A DNA stretch of 64,000 nucleotides, taken from the NCBI GenBank assembly GCA_964473465.1, contig CAYYPE010000003.1, positions 1 through 64,000 on the forward strand. The letters run 5' to 3'. This document shows, piece after piece, positions 1 to 7,817 of the stretch. The DNA is from CALHRB01 sp964473465. Its GTDB lineage: Bacteria > Bacteroidota > Ignavibacteria > Kapaibacteriales > UBA2268. Under the pieces are notes generated by a model. That model was given only the letters and a program-made list of their open reading frames with translations. It was not told the DNA's origin and did no database searches. The translations under genes were made by a program, and so were the position numbers. Within the stretch, counting starts at the first letter, position 1. Every line of letters starts with the position of its first letter.

Positions 1-390
1 TATATAGACGGACTTCAGATTCCATCAGCTACAACAGCTTATTGCATATATGACGGGGATTCGATTTTTAAATATACAAGGGATTTAACTGGAATTGAAG
101 AATTCCCAGGAAATAACAAGAGAATGACAATAAATATATCTCCAAATCTAGTGAGGGAATATATAGAAATATCGGGTTTGAACAAGGGGTTGCAACCCCT
201 TGTTCCTGAGCAGGAAATCAAAATCTTCAACCTGCTCGGGGAGTGTGTGGTGTCCGCCGGTGGTGCGGGAGGAACACACCCCTTAATCCCTTCTCAAGAG
301 GGGAATATAAGGATTGATGTTTCAGGCTTGCCTGCGGGGCTTTATTTTGTCCGTCTTGGGGATTGGGTGGGGAGGTTTGTGAAGATTTGA
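1..390 (+). CDS. C-terminal fragment of a T9SS-exported protein
   Basis: The reading frame is open from the first base and stops at 390, so the gene begins upstream of the window and only about 129 residues are visible. The last 85 or so residues resemble a type A sorting domain of the type IX secretion system. They run from EYIEISG through the beta strand EIKIFNLLGECV to LPAGLYFVRLGDWVGRFVKI. Cargo with this tail is normally exported across the outer membrane. The domain is interrupted by two short peptides, roughly LNKGLQPLVPEQ and GGAGGTHPLIPSQEGN, encoded by GC-rich, partly palindromic DNA unlike the AT-rich surroundings. The catalytic or binding part of the protein lies outside the window, so its function cannot be told. 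Confidence 0.8.
   Translation, partial: YIDGLQIPSATTAYCIYDGDSIFKYTRDLTGIEEFPGNNKRMTINISPNLVREYIEISGLNKGLQPLVPEQEIKIFNLLGECVVSAGGAGGTHPLIPSQEGNIRIDVSGLPAGLYFVRLGDWVGRFVKI
181..204. repeat. Perfect 24-bp palindrome inside a coding region
   Basis: The two halves AACAAGGGGTTG and CAACCCCTTGTT are exact reverse complements with no spacer. The palindrome is in frame and encodes the peptide NKGLQPLV within the sorting domain of the first gene. It is much richer in G and C than neighbouring genes. It looks like a small inserted repeat, comparable in principle to palindromic elements known to invade Rickettsia genes; that origin is an inference. Confidence 0.7.
262..306. repeat. Second GC-rich in-frame insert in the sorting domain
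   Basis: This segment encodes approximately GAGGTHPLIPSQEGN, a peptide not expected between the strands of a type A sorting domain. It contains imperfect inverted repeats, for example CCCCTT against AAGAGGGG. It sits 57 bp after the perfect palindrome and shares its unusual base composition. I read it as a second member or part of the same kind of mobile mini-element. The edges are approximate. Confidence 0.4.
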
Positions 391-526
391 ATAGCCACGA
401 CTGTATAGGCACGTCTTTCAAGTAGTGGAAGATAATAAAAAAAAGTTGCAAATAAGGTAATAAGGTTGTTGTTGTTTTTGCTTTGTTTTTCTACTAAGGT
501 TGAACACGGGAAATAAGGTTTTTTTC

Positions 527-554
527 TGGATTCCCGTTTGCACGGGAATGACAG
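527..554. repeat. Interspersed hairpin repeat, copy 1
   Basis: The core ATTCCCGTTTGCACGGGAAT at 530-549 forms an 8-bp stem with a TTGC loop, flanked by TGG on the left and GACA on the right. An identical core occurs at 613-632 and a degenerate relative lies between them. This resembles the common extragenic palindromic repeats that read ATTCCCG...CGGGAATGACA in many bacterial genomes. It could also act as a 3' stabiliser or terminator for the plus-strand gene ending at 390. Confidence 0.75.
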
Positions 555-568
555 ACAGCAGCCTTTTG

Positions 569-594
569 TCATACCTACGAAAGTGGGAATCTAA
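569..594. repeat. Degenerate hairpin repeat between the two intact copies
   Basis: The sequence GTCATACCTACGAAAGTGGG followed by AATC resembles the same extragenic repeat family in the opposite orientation, with several substitutions that spoil the stem. It lies between the two intact copies and suggests an eroded tandem cluster. Confidence 0.45.
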
Positions 595-609
595 ATATTA
601 TTTTGGCTA

Positions 610-637
610 TGGATTCCCGTTTGCACGGGAATGACAT
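610..637. repeat. Interspersed hairpin repeat, copy 2
   Basis: The 20-bp core at 613-632 is identical to that at 530-549, including the TTGC loop, and the flanking TGG and GACA bases are shared. The copies are 83 bp apart in the gene-free spacer 391-721. That spacer otherwise holds only the hydrogenase terminator and A/T-rich sequence. Confidence 0.75.
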
Positions 638-649
638 TTTGGGAAGGTT

Positions 650-678
650 AAAAAAAATCACTCCTAAATTTGTAGGAG
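650..678 (-). terminator. Rho-independent terminator of the hydrogenase operon
   Basis: On the minus strand a 6-bp stem (CTCCTA / TAGGAG, 661-678) is followed after TGA by a run of seven to eight T residues. It lies 43 bp past the stop of hydC, the last gene of the operon. Confidence 0.6.
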
Positions 679-721
679 GGATAAGTTGTAAACACTATAT
701 TTGAATTCTCATATTTTTATT

Positions 722-1237
722 TCAGGCTGAAACTTTTTTCTCCTGATTGTATTTATCTCTTAATGAGGAAAGCAGTTCAGAAACCTGAGTTGGTTTGACA
801 TTTCCATAGACTGTTTCATTAATCATCAGGACTGGAGCTAAGGCACAGACTCCAATGCATCTTGCTCCCTCGATTGAGAATACTCCGTCCGATGTTGTTT
901 CTCCGATATCAATTCCCAATTCATTCTGGAAGGCTTTTAGCACCAAATCTGCCCCTTTGACAAAGCACGCTGTTCCAAGGCAAATAGAAATATGAAAGTA
1001 ACCTCTGGGCTTCAATCTGAAATAATGATAGAAAGTTGCAACTCCACTAACAACCGAGGTCGGCACCCTAAGCTTCTGAGCCACTTCATACATATTTTCC
1101 TGAGAAAGATAACCATATTTCTCCTGAATTTTATGAAGAATGGCAATCAGATAGCTTTCGGGATGTTCCTGCTCTTTGCAGTAATCAATATAATCTATTA
1201 TTTCTTTGTCTAATATATGATTATTAATTTCACACAT
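722..1237 (-). CDS. hydC: NAD-reducing [FeFe]-hydrogenase small subunit (NuoE-like, HydC)
   Basis: This 171-residue protein belongs to the 24-kDa NuoE/HydC family, which carries one [2Fe-2S] cluster in a thioredoxin-like fold after a helical N-terminal domain. The four ligands are visible as C86-x4-C91 (CLGTAC) and C127-x3-C131 (CIGVC). In trimeric hydrogenases this subunit relays electrons between the flavin subunit and the H-cluster subunit. It is the last of three genes in the order hydB-hydA-hydC. Its ATG lies 2 bp after the hydA stop, with an AAAGGA ribosome-binding site inside the end of hydA, so translational coupling is likely. The length is normal and no ligand is missing. A role in respiratory complex I is unlikely because the neighbouring gene encodes a hydrogenase and no other nuo genes are present. 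Confidence 0.93.
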   Translation of the reverse strand: MCEINNHILDKEIIDYIDYCKEQEHPESYLIAILHKIQEKYGYLSQENMYEVAQKLRVPTSVVSGVATFYHYFRLKPRGYFHISICLGTACFVKGADLVLKAFQNELGIDIGETTSDGVFSIEGARCIGVCALAPVLMINETVYGNVKPTQVSELLSSLRDKYNQEKKVSA

Positions 1238-1239
1238 TG

Positions 1240-3000
1240 TTAAATTCCTTTCGGTAATCTTGGATGATAATGAGTATGGAGAAGTTTATAAGCAAGCTCG
1301 CCACCGGGAGTTCCCAGATAATCCTCGTAAAGTTTTTCAATATATGGATTTTCGTGAGCTCTTCGTATTGATTTATTTTCATCAATGTCATAGAGAGCTT
1401 TAGCCCGTAATTTTATCATATTTTTATCCAGAGGATAGATAAATTCGCCAACATAAGGAATTGGTTGCCCGCCACCTGCAACACAACCACCCATACATGC
1501 CATAATTTCAAGAATATGATATTCTTTTTCTTTGTTAACGACTTTGTTCAAAATTGTTTTTGCATTATTCAAACCATTTGCAATGGCAATATTGAAAACT
1601 CTGTCGCCAATTTTTACGGAAGCTTCTCTTAAGCCTTCTACGTCCCTTACATCAAAGTATTCTAATTCCTGAGACTGAGTGCCGGTAAGCTTTGCCTGAC
1701 AGGTTCTCAAAGTAGCTTCCATAACACCACCGGTTGCACCAAAAATATCGCCGGCACCAGTAGAAAAACCTAATGGCAAATCGAAATTACCCTTGGGAAG
1801 ATGATTGAAATCAATTCCATAAGCCTTGATCATCCAGATCAGCTCACGAGTTGTTATAACTGCATCAGTATAGGGGAAGCCACCTTCAACGCTATAATGC
1901 TCGGGTCTTCTTGATTCAAATTTCTTAGCTGTGCAGGGCATAACTCCAACAACGAAGATTCTCTTTGGGTCAATGTTATTCTTTTCGGCATAGTAAGTTT
2001 TTAGTAAAGTCGAAACCATTTGCATCGGTGATTTGCAGGTAGAAGCATTAGGAATCAATTCAGGATAGAAATGTTCCAGAAATTTAATCCAACCGGGAGA
2101 GCAAGATGTGATCATGGGTAAATTTAGTCCGCTTTCCAGTCTTTTAAGAAATTCGACAGATTCTTCAACAATTGTCAGATCAGCTCCGAAATTAGTATCG
2201 AAAACGGCATCAAAACCAAGTCTTCTAAGAGCAGTAATCATCTGTCCGGTTCCATTAACACCGGGAGGTGAGCCAAATCCCTCGGCTATGGCAGCTCTGA
2301 TTGAAGGAGCTGTTTGAGCGACAACGAACATATTTGGATCATTCAGTGCAGCCCATATTTTTTCGGTGTAGTCTTTTTCAGTGAAAGCCGCAGTAGGACA
2401 AACATTAATGCATTGTCCGCATTTAACGCAAACCGAATCCTCCATTGTTGACAGAAAAGCAGGAGTAACAACTGTATTTACGCCTCGGTGGTGCTGGCTT
2501 AAATTGTAAACTCCTTGAATTTGGGCACAAACCCTGATACATTGTCCGCACAAAATGCATTTTTCAGCATTTCTTACTACCGAATCACTTGATAAATCAA
2601 GCTCGTATGATTTTCTAACTCCCTCGAAAAGTCTTTCCCTGACACCTAATTTATAGGAAAGAGACTGCAATTCACAATTACCATTTCGAACACATAATTG
2701 ACAATCCATTGGATGATTATCAAGCATAAGTTCAACTAAGTCACGTCGTGCTTGCCTGATTTCCGGAGAGTTTGTCTTGATTTTCATTCCATCAAATACT
2801 TTAGTGGAGCATGATGGCAGGTAATTGTAAATACCATCAACTTCAACAATACAAATTCTGCAAGCACCTTCATTAGATAAAATAGGATGGTAACATAACC
2901 TTGGAATGTGAATTCCAATTTTATCACAAGCCTCCATTATAGTAGAATTTTCAGGGACTTCAAGATTTATGTCATCTATTTGAATTTTAACTTTGTTCAT
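1240..3000 (-). CDS. hydA: [FeFe]-hydrogenase catalytic subunit, trimeric NADH-linked type
   Basis: This 586-residue protein has the full modular layout of trimeric group A [FeFe]-hydrogenases. It starts with a [2Fe-2S] domain (C36, C47, C50, C64), followed by the His-Cys3 cluster (H96, C100, C103, C109). Two [4Fe-4S] sites follow (C148/151/154/158 and C191/194/197/201). The H-cluster domain has the three signatures TSCSPGW (298-304), MPCTAKKFE (354-362) and EIMACMGGCVAGGGQP (498-513), plus a small-subunit-like tail. The enzyme reduces protons or oxidises H2 in the cytoplasm; with HydB and HydC it probably couples NADH and ferredoxin by flavin-based bifurcation or confurcation. The first signature has Ser at the second position of the usual CC pair. 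A strong AGGAGG site precedes the ATG, 13 bp after hydB. Confidence 0.96.
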   Translation of the reverse strand: MNKVKIQIDDINLEVPENSTIMEACDKIGIHIPRLCYHPILSNEGACRICIVEVDGIYNYLPSCSTKVFDGMKIKTNSPEIRQARRDLVELMLDNHPMDCQLCVRNGNCELQSLSYKLGVRERLFEGVRKSYELDLSSDSVVRNAEKCILCGQCIRVCAQIQGVYNLSQHHRGVNTVVTPAFLSTMEDSVCVKCGQCINVCPTAAFTEKDYTEKIWAALNDPNMFVVAQTAPSIRAAIAEGFGSPPGVNGTGQMITALRRLGFDAVFDTNFGADLTIVEESVEFLKRLESGLNLPMITSCSPGWIKFLEHFYPELIPNASTCKSPMQMVSTLLKTYYAEKNNIDPKRIFVVGVMPCTAKKFESRRPEHYSVEGGFPYTDAVITTRELIWMIKAYGIDFNHLPKGNFDLPLGFSTGAGDIFGATGGVMEATLRTCQAKLTGTQSQELEYFDVRDVEGLREASVKIGDRVFNIAIANGLNNAKTILNKVVNKEKEYHILEIMACMGGCVAGGGQPIPYVGEFIYPLDKNMIKLRAKALYDIDENKSIRRAHENPYIEKLYEDYLGTPGGELAYKLLHTHYHPRLPKGI

Positions 3001-3013
3001 TTTTCCTCCTGCA

Positions 3014-5191
3014 TTATCTTTTTATTATAGCATCAAACTTACAGGCATTGAAACACTCTCCGCATTTTATACAGAATTCCTGAATAATTGTATGAGGTTT
3101 CTTGGGTAGTCCGTTGATACATGAAACAGGGCATCGTCTTTGGCATAACAGACAGCCGGTGCAAAGTTCCGGCACGATTGTATATGTAATCAATTGCTGA
3201 CATTTTTGAGTTGGGCATCGCTTTTCTTTGATATGAATTTCAAATTCTTCTCGGAAGTTATTGAGAGTGCTTAATATTGGATTTGGTGCTGACTGGCCTA
3301 ATCCGCAAAGGGAAGTTCGCTTAACGAGATTTGAAAGCCTTTCGAGTTTATCCAGATCTTCCATAACGGCTGTCCCATTTGTTATTCTTTCGAGAATTTC
3401 CAGCATGCGGTAAGTTCCTTCCCTGCAAGGAAGACATTTACCGCAGGATTCATCTTTTGTGAATTCAAGAAAGAATTTTGCCGTTGAAACAATACAATCT
3501 GATTCGTCAAGGATAATCATTCCACCCGAACCCATCATTGACCCAGCTGATTTTAGCGTCTCGTAATCAACAATAGTATCAATTTTATCATAAGGGATAC
3601 AACCACCGGAAGGTCCGCCAGTTTGAACAGCTTTTAATGATTTATTATCCGGGATACCACCGCCGATGTCGTAAATAATTTCTCTTAAAGTTGTTCCCAT
3701 AGGAACTTCAACGAGACCGGTGTTTTTGACTTTTCCAGCTAGGGCAAAAACTTTTGTTCCCTTGCTACCTTCTGTTCCTATTCTGGAGAACCACTCTGCT
3801 CCGTATAAAATAATTGCAGGAACATTAGCCCATGTCTCCACGTTATTTATACATGTTGGATGCCCCCAGAGACCAATTTTTGAGGGGTAGGGGGGTCTCA
3901 TTCTTGGCTGACCTCTTTTTCCTTCAATTGAGTGTATCAAGGCAGTTTCTTCGCCACAAACGAAAGCACCAGCTCCGAGTCTTATTTCAATGTCAAAAGA
4001 GAAATCAGAACCAAGAATATTCTTACCAAGAAAGTTCATCTCTCTTGCCTTATTTATGGCATTCTCGATTCTTTTAATTGCGAGTGGGTATTCAGCTCTT
4101 ATATAAACAAAACCTTTTGTAGCTCTCATAGCATAAGCACCGATAGTCATACCTTCAACTATGCTAAACGGATCACCTTCGAGGGCACTTCTATCCATAA
4201 ATGCTCCCGGATCTCCTTCGTCTGCATTACAAATAACATATTTTATTGGGTCAGGGTTTTCTGTAAGAGTTTGTTTCCATTTTAAACCCGTGGGATAACC
4301 TCCTCCACCTCTTCCCCTTAGGCCAGATTTTGTGATAGTATCAATGATGTTATCTGACTGTCCTTCGTCAAGACAGTTCGCAAGAGCTTCAAAACCTTTT
4401 GCATGAATATAATCTCCCAAATCTTCAGGGTCAATGATACCGCAATTTCTAAGTGTTATTCTGGTTTGTTTATTAAAGAAAGAAACGTCTCCATAGAACT
4501 TAATAAATTGCTCGGTTAAATGCTGTGTGTGTCTGATGTGTTCATCATCAATTTTATGCTCTACAAAATGAGTATGAAAAATCTGCTCGAGTTCCTCAAC
4601 TGTCTTGAAAGAATATATGACATTTTCCGGGAAAACCATCATCACACCATTATTATCTTTTTCTTCAGCTGAACATAAGCCGATGCATCCTCCTTCCAGA
4701 ATCCTTATCTCGTTTTCTGAAAGTCCGTATTCATTCATTTTCTTTGAGAATACTTCTCTGAACTTCTGATTGATTCTGCAATTAGAAGAAGAGCAGAAAG
4801 TTATAACGTGAGAATATAACTTATCAGTTGTTTTATCAAGCATCAGGCTTGTTACCGGCTTTTTGCCTAAAATATGTTCCTGAAAAATCTGAGGGACTTT
4901 GTCAACGTAAACTTGTTTATATTTGACAGGAATTTGGTCTGGCATAAAAACACCTACAATTGGTTCCTGAGAGCAACGGCCTGTACAGCCAGTTTGTTTG
5001 ATGACTATATCCGACCTTCCAGAAGCATTGATTAATTTTTCAAATTCAGCTCTTACTGAATCGGAACCGGCTGCTTTTTCGCAGGTTGCTGAGCCAATCT
5101 GGATTATGATTTTTTCTTGCTTCTGAGCATCAGTTGATGCTGGATCAAGCTCATTTTTTAATTTATTGAAATTTTCTAAAATTCTACCCAT
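3014..5191 (-). CDS. hydB: Hydrogenase flavoprotein subunit (NuoF-like, HydB) with two thioredoxin-like domains
   Basis: This 725-residue protein is the NADH- and FMN-binding subunit of the trimeric hydrogenase. Residues about 27-115 and 125-210 are two thioredoxin-like [2Fe-2S] modules. The second keeps four cysteines (C133, C138, C169, C173), while the first keeps only C37, C69 and C73. The NuoF core follows, with the FMN loop GLRGRGGGGYPTG (290-302), CNADEGDPGAF (321-331) and the [4Fe-4S] motif C583-x2-C586-x2-C589 plus C629. The C-terminus has two ferredoxin-type [4Fe-4S] motifs (C677/680/683/687 and C707/710/713/717). From memory, Thermotoga HydB has one N-terminal module and is about 100 residues shorter. 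This is the first gene of the operon; the ATG follows an A-rich tract without a Shine-Dalgarno site. Confidence 0.94.
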   Translation of the reverse strand: MGRILENFNKLKNELDPASTDAQKQEKIIIQIGSATCEKAAGSDSVRAEFEKLINASGRSDIVIKQTGCTGRCSQEPIVGVFMPDQIPVKYKQVYVDKVPQIFQEHILGKKPVTSLMLDKTTDKLYSHVITFCSSSNCRINQKFREVFSKKMNEYGLSENEIRILEGGCIGLCSAEEKDNNGVMMVFPENVIYSFKTVEELEQIFHTHFVEHKIDDEHIRHTQHLTEQFIKFYGDVSFFNKQTRITLRNCGIIDPEDLGDYIHAKGFEALANCLDEGQSDNIIDTITKSGLRGRGGGGYPTGLKWKQTLTENPDPIKYVICNADEGDPGAFMDRSALEGDPFSIVEGMTIGAYAMRATKGFVYIRAEYPLAIKRIENAINKAREMNFLGKNILGSDFSFDIEIRLGAGAFVCGEETALIHSIEGKRGQPRMRPPYPSKIGLWGHPTCINNVETWANVPAIILYGAEWFSRIGTEGSKGTKVFALAGKVKNTGLVEVPMGTTLREIIYDIGGGIPDNKSLKAVQTGGPSGGCIPYDKIDTIVDYETLKSAGSMMGSGGMIILDESDCIVSTAKFFLEFTKDESCGKCLPCREGTYRMLEILERITNGTAVMEDLDKLERLSNLVKRTSLCGLGQSAPNPILSTLNNFREEFEIHIKEKRCPTQKCQQLITYTIVPELCTGCLLCQRRCPVSCINGLPKKPHTIIQEFCIKCGECFNACKFDAIIKR

Positions 5192-5452
5192 TTTTTTTCA
5201 AGATTATCATAAAATCAAATTCAAGTTATCAAATAAATTACTATAAAAAATAATAACTCAGTATGGCTGTAATCAGGATGTTGTTTATGTAAAAAATGTA
5301 TTTATTTGTAATTTAATTTATTGACTTAAATTTGGGAAATGAAATAATTTTGACTTATTTTTTTATAAGATTATAATATTTGAATTTAAAAAAAAGATTT
5401 TTTGATACTCTGTTAGAGTCTTATATGGTCTTCATTAAGCTGAGAGGATATT
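5192..5452. other. AT-rich spacer upstream of hydB
   Basis: This gene-free stretch of about 260 bp must hold the promoter of the hydrogenase operon, which starts at 5191 on the minus strand. It is very rich in A and T. I could not find a convincing TTTG/TAnnTTTG pair or an operator palindrome, and I see no small gene or RNA in it. Confidence 0.5.
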
Positions 5453-5489
5453 TATGAAAGAAAAGAGGCTGAATTTATTTCAGCCTCTT
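5453..5489 (-). terminator. Rho-independent terminator after pgk
   Basis: An 11-bp perfect stem, AAGAGGCTGAA at 5463-5473 and its complement at 5479-5489, encloses a 5-base loop. On the minus strand it is followed by TTTTCTTTC. It begins 10 bp past the pgk stop and separates the gap-pgk transcript from the hydrogenase operon. Confidence 0.85.
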
Positions 5490-5499
5490 CTTAACAAAG

Positions 5500-6690
5500 C
5501 TATATTTGGAGTGCTGCTATTCCTGGTAGAATTTTTCCTTCGATATATTCGAGCGAGGCACCACCACCTGTTGAAACGTGTGTTATTTTATTCTTGAAGT
5601 TCATCTGGGAAATTGCAGCTGCGGAATCTCCTCCACCTACAATTGTTGTAGCTCCTCGGTCGGTTGCATCAGCCATTGCCTGTGCTATTGAGAGTGTTCC
5701 ATTAGCAAAGTTGCTCATCTCGAAAACACCCATAGGTCCGTTCCAGAATATTGTTTTTGCTTCCTTGATAATTTGCGAGAAAGTATCAATTGTTTTATTT
5801 CCAATATCCATTCCAAACCAGTCATCTGGAATTTCATTAACGGGAACTTGCTTGGTTTGTGCATCATTCTCAAATTTATCTGCGATAAGAACATCTTCGG
5901 GAAGGATTAAACGGACATTTTTTTCTTTTGCTTCATTTATTAATTGAAGAGCCAGCTCGACTTTGTCATCTTCGCATATTGATTTCCCAATATTAAGATT
6001 CATAGCCTTAAAGAATGTGAACATCATGCCCCCACCAATAAGAATAGTATCGCATTTAGCGAATAAATTGCGGATAACATCAATTTTACCTGAAATCTTA
6101 GCTCCGCCAATTATAGATACGAAAGGCTTAACGGGATTCTTTACTGCTTTGCCGAGATATTCAATTTCATCAAGTAATAACTTACCAGCAACTTTTACTT
6201 CGAAAAATTTGGTAACTCCTTCGGTGCTTGCATGAGCTCTGTGGGCAGATCCAAAGGCATCATTAACATAGACATCGGCTAATTCGGCTAATTTTTTTGC
6301 GAATTCAGGATCATTTTTTTCTTCTTCCTTGTAAAATCTCAGATTCTCAAGAAGGACGATATCTCCGGGTTCTGCTTTAGATATAGTATTTTTAGCAATA
6401 TCACCGATACAATCTTCGGAAAACAAAACATTATAACCAAATTTTTCTCTTAAATAATCAGCGACAGGGGCAAGGCTGTATTTAGGATTTCTCTCGCCTT
6501 TCGGGCGACCTAAATGTGACATCAATATCGGAATTCCATGGTCATCAATTATTTTATCAATTGTTGGAAGAGATTCTTTTATTCGGGTGTCATCAGTTAC
6601 TTTTCCGTTTTCGTCAAGCGGAACATTATAATCAACTCTGACCAGCACCTTTTTTGACTCAAAATGAACATTATATATTGTTTTAATCAT
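5500..6690 (-). CDS. pgk: Phosphoglycerate kinase
   Basis: This 396-residue protein catalyses phosphoryl transfer between 1,3-bisphosphoglycerate and ADP in glycolysis. The length is typical of the family. The N-terminal substrate-binding signature KVLVRVDYNVPLDENGKVTD, the basic-patch segment MSHLGRPKGERN and the C-terminal nucleotide loop GGGDSAAAI are all present. The gene follows gap by 29 bp on the same strand and ends at a strong terminator, so the two form a gap-pgk operon. GGTGAG just upstream of the ATG fits a ribosome-binding site. I see nothing unusual in it. Confidence 0.97.
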   Translation of the reverse strand: MIKTIYNVHFESKKVLVRVDYNVPLDENGKVTDDTRIKESLPTIDKIIDDHGIPILMSHLGRPKGERNPKYSLAPVADYLREKFGYNVLFSEDCIGDIAKNTISKAEPGDIVLLENLRFYKEEEKNDPEFAKKLAELADVYVNDAFGSAHRAHASTEGVTKFFEVKVAGKLLLDEIEYLGKAVKNPVKPFVSIIGGAKISGKIDVIRNLFAKCDTILIGGGMMFTFFKAMNLNIGKSICEDDKVELALQLINEAKEKNVRLILPEDVLIADKFENDAQTKQVPVNEIPDDWFGMDIGNKTIDTFSQIIKEAKTIFWNGPMGVFEMSNFANGTLSIAQAMADATDRGATTIVGGGDSAAAISQMNFKNKITHVSTGGGASLEYIEGKILPGIAALQI

Positions 6691-6719
6691 AACTCACCGA
6701 ATATAAAAAATGAATAGAT

Positions 6720-7718
6720 TTATAAGAATTTTTTGAGATAGACCAGCAAATCAACAATTCTGCACGAGTAACCAAATTCATTATCATACCACGAAACTAC
6801 TTTGACCAGATTACCATTTACCTGAGTTAACTGGGAATCGAAAATCGATGAAGCTCTATCTCCAACTATATCTGTTGAAACGACTGGATCTTCTGTATAA
6901 TGAATAATACCTTTGAGGTTAGTTTCAGCAGCCTGCTTAACGGCATTATTGATTTCCTCTTTTGTTGTTTCTTTAGTCAGGATAGCAGTGAAGTCAGTAA
7001 GAGAGCCGTCTGGAACAGGGACCCTGATAGCATAACCGTTTAGTTTGCCTTTGAGTTCGGGTATAACCAGTGCAACTGCTTTTGCGGCTCCTGTTGTTGT
7101 TGGGATTATGTTTATGGCTGCAGAACGGGCTCGTCTGAGATCAGAATGGGGTAAATCAAGAATTCTCTGATCGTTGGTATAAGCGTGAACAGTGGTCATC
7201 AAACCTTTTTCAATTCCAAAATTTTCGTGGAGAACCTTGACAATAGGAGCGAGACAGTTAGTTGTGCAAGATGCGTTAGAAATTAACTTTTCACTTCCAT
7301 TCAGTTGGTGCTCATTTACTCCAATCACAACCGTTGCATCAAGCTCATCTTTTGCAGGGGCTGTGAGAACTACCTTTTTGATACCTTTGTCAAGGAATTT
7401 ATTTAATTGTTCTCTTTTTCGGTAAACTCCTGTTGATTCTATAACAATATCAATATTGTCCCATGGCAGTGATTCAATTTGTCTTTCAGCTGTTATTTTT
7501 ATTTTTGTATCGTTGACAATCATATAATCGCCTTCGACAAGAACAGAGCCATTGAATTTTCCATGAACGGAGTCGTATTTAAGAAGATGGGCTAATGTTG
7601 GTGCGTCAGTAATATCATTTATACCAACAAATTCAAATTCGCCTTTGCGGCTGAAGGCTTCCCTGAAAACAAGCCTGCCAATTCTTCCAAAACCATTTAT
7701 TGCTAATCTTATAGCCAT
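6720..7718 (-). CDS. gap: Glyceraldehyde-3-phosphate dehydrogenase, type I
   Basis: This 332-residue enzyme oxidises glyceraldehyde-3-phosphate to 1,3-bisphosphoglycerate with reduction of NAD. The Rossmann start reads AINGFGRIGRLVFR. The active-site signature SNASCTTNCLAP puts the catalytic cysteine at 151, and His178 in TTVHAYTND is the expected base. The N-D pair after the second strand (GINDIT) favours NAD over NADP. It is the first gene of the gap-pgk operon and is preceded by an AGGTGA ribosome-binding site. Together with the hydrogenase it would supply NADH for fermentative H2 production; that link is an inference from proximity only. Confidence 0.97.
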   Translation of the reverse strand: MAIRLAINGFGRIGRLVFREAFSRKGEFEFVGINDITDAPTLAHLLKYDSVHGKFNGSVLVEGDYMIVNDTKIKITAERQIESLPWDNIDIVIESTGVYRKREQLNKFLDKGIKKVVLTAPAKDELDATVVIGVNEHQLNGSEKLISNASCTTNCLAPIVKVLHENFGIEKGLMTTVHAYTNDQRILDLPHSDLRRARSAAINIIPTTTGAAKAVALVIPELKGKLNGYAIRVPVPDGSLTDFTAILTKETTKEEINNAVKQAAETNLKGIIHYTEDPVVSTDIVGDRASSIFDSQLTQVNGNLVKVVSWYDNEFGYSCRIVDLLVYLKKFL

Positions 7719-7742
7719 TTAATCACCTATAAATTTATGAAT

Positions 7743-7750
7743 CAAATATA
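7743..7750 (-). promoter_or_regulatory. Possible Bacteroidota-type -7 element of gap
   Basis: The minus strand reads TATATTTG here, an exact match to the TAnnTTTG -7 box, 25 bp upstream of the gap ATG. No clean TTTG is seen 19-21 bp further upstream, so support is partial. Confidence 0.3.
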
Positions 7751-7817
7751 TTTAGAAACAAAATTAGTAAAAATGTATGTTAAAATTTGATTAAGTTAAA
7801 TTTCTTATGAAAAAAAA

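Noticed and set aside
342..572. A minus-strand open frame containing SFPCKRESRKK across the first repeat region
   Set aside because: The peptide is the translation of the extragenic hairpin repeat, a well-known source of false ORFs.
3932..4285. A 117-codon open frame antisense to hydB
   Set aside because: It covers the conserved FMN-binding region of HydB and has no independent support.
5594..5947. A 117-codon open frame antisense to pgk
   Set aside because: It is the reverse of a highly conserved glycolytic gene; the translation has no recognisable motif.
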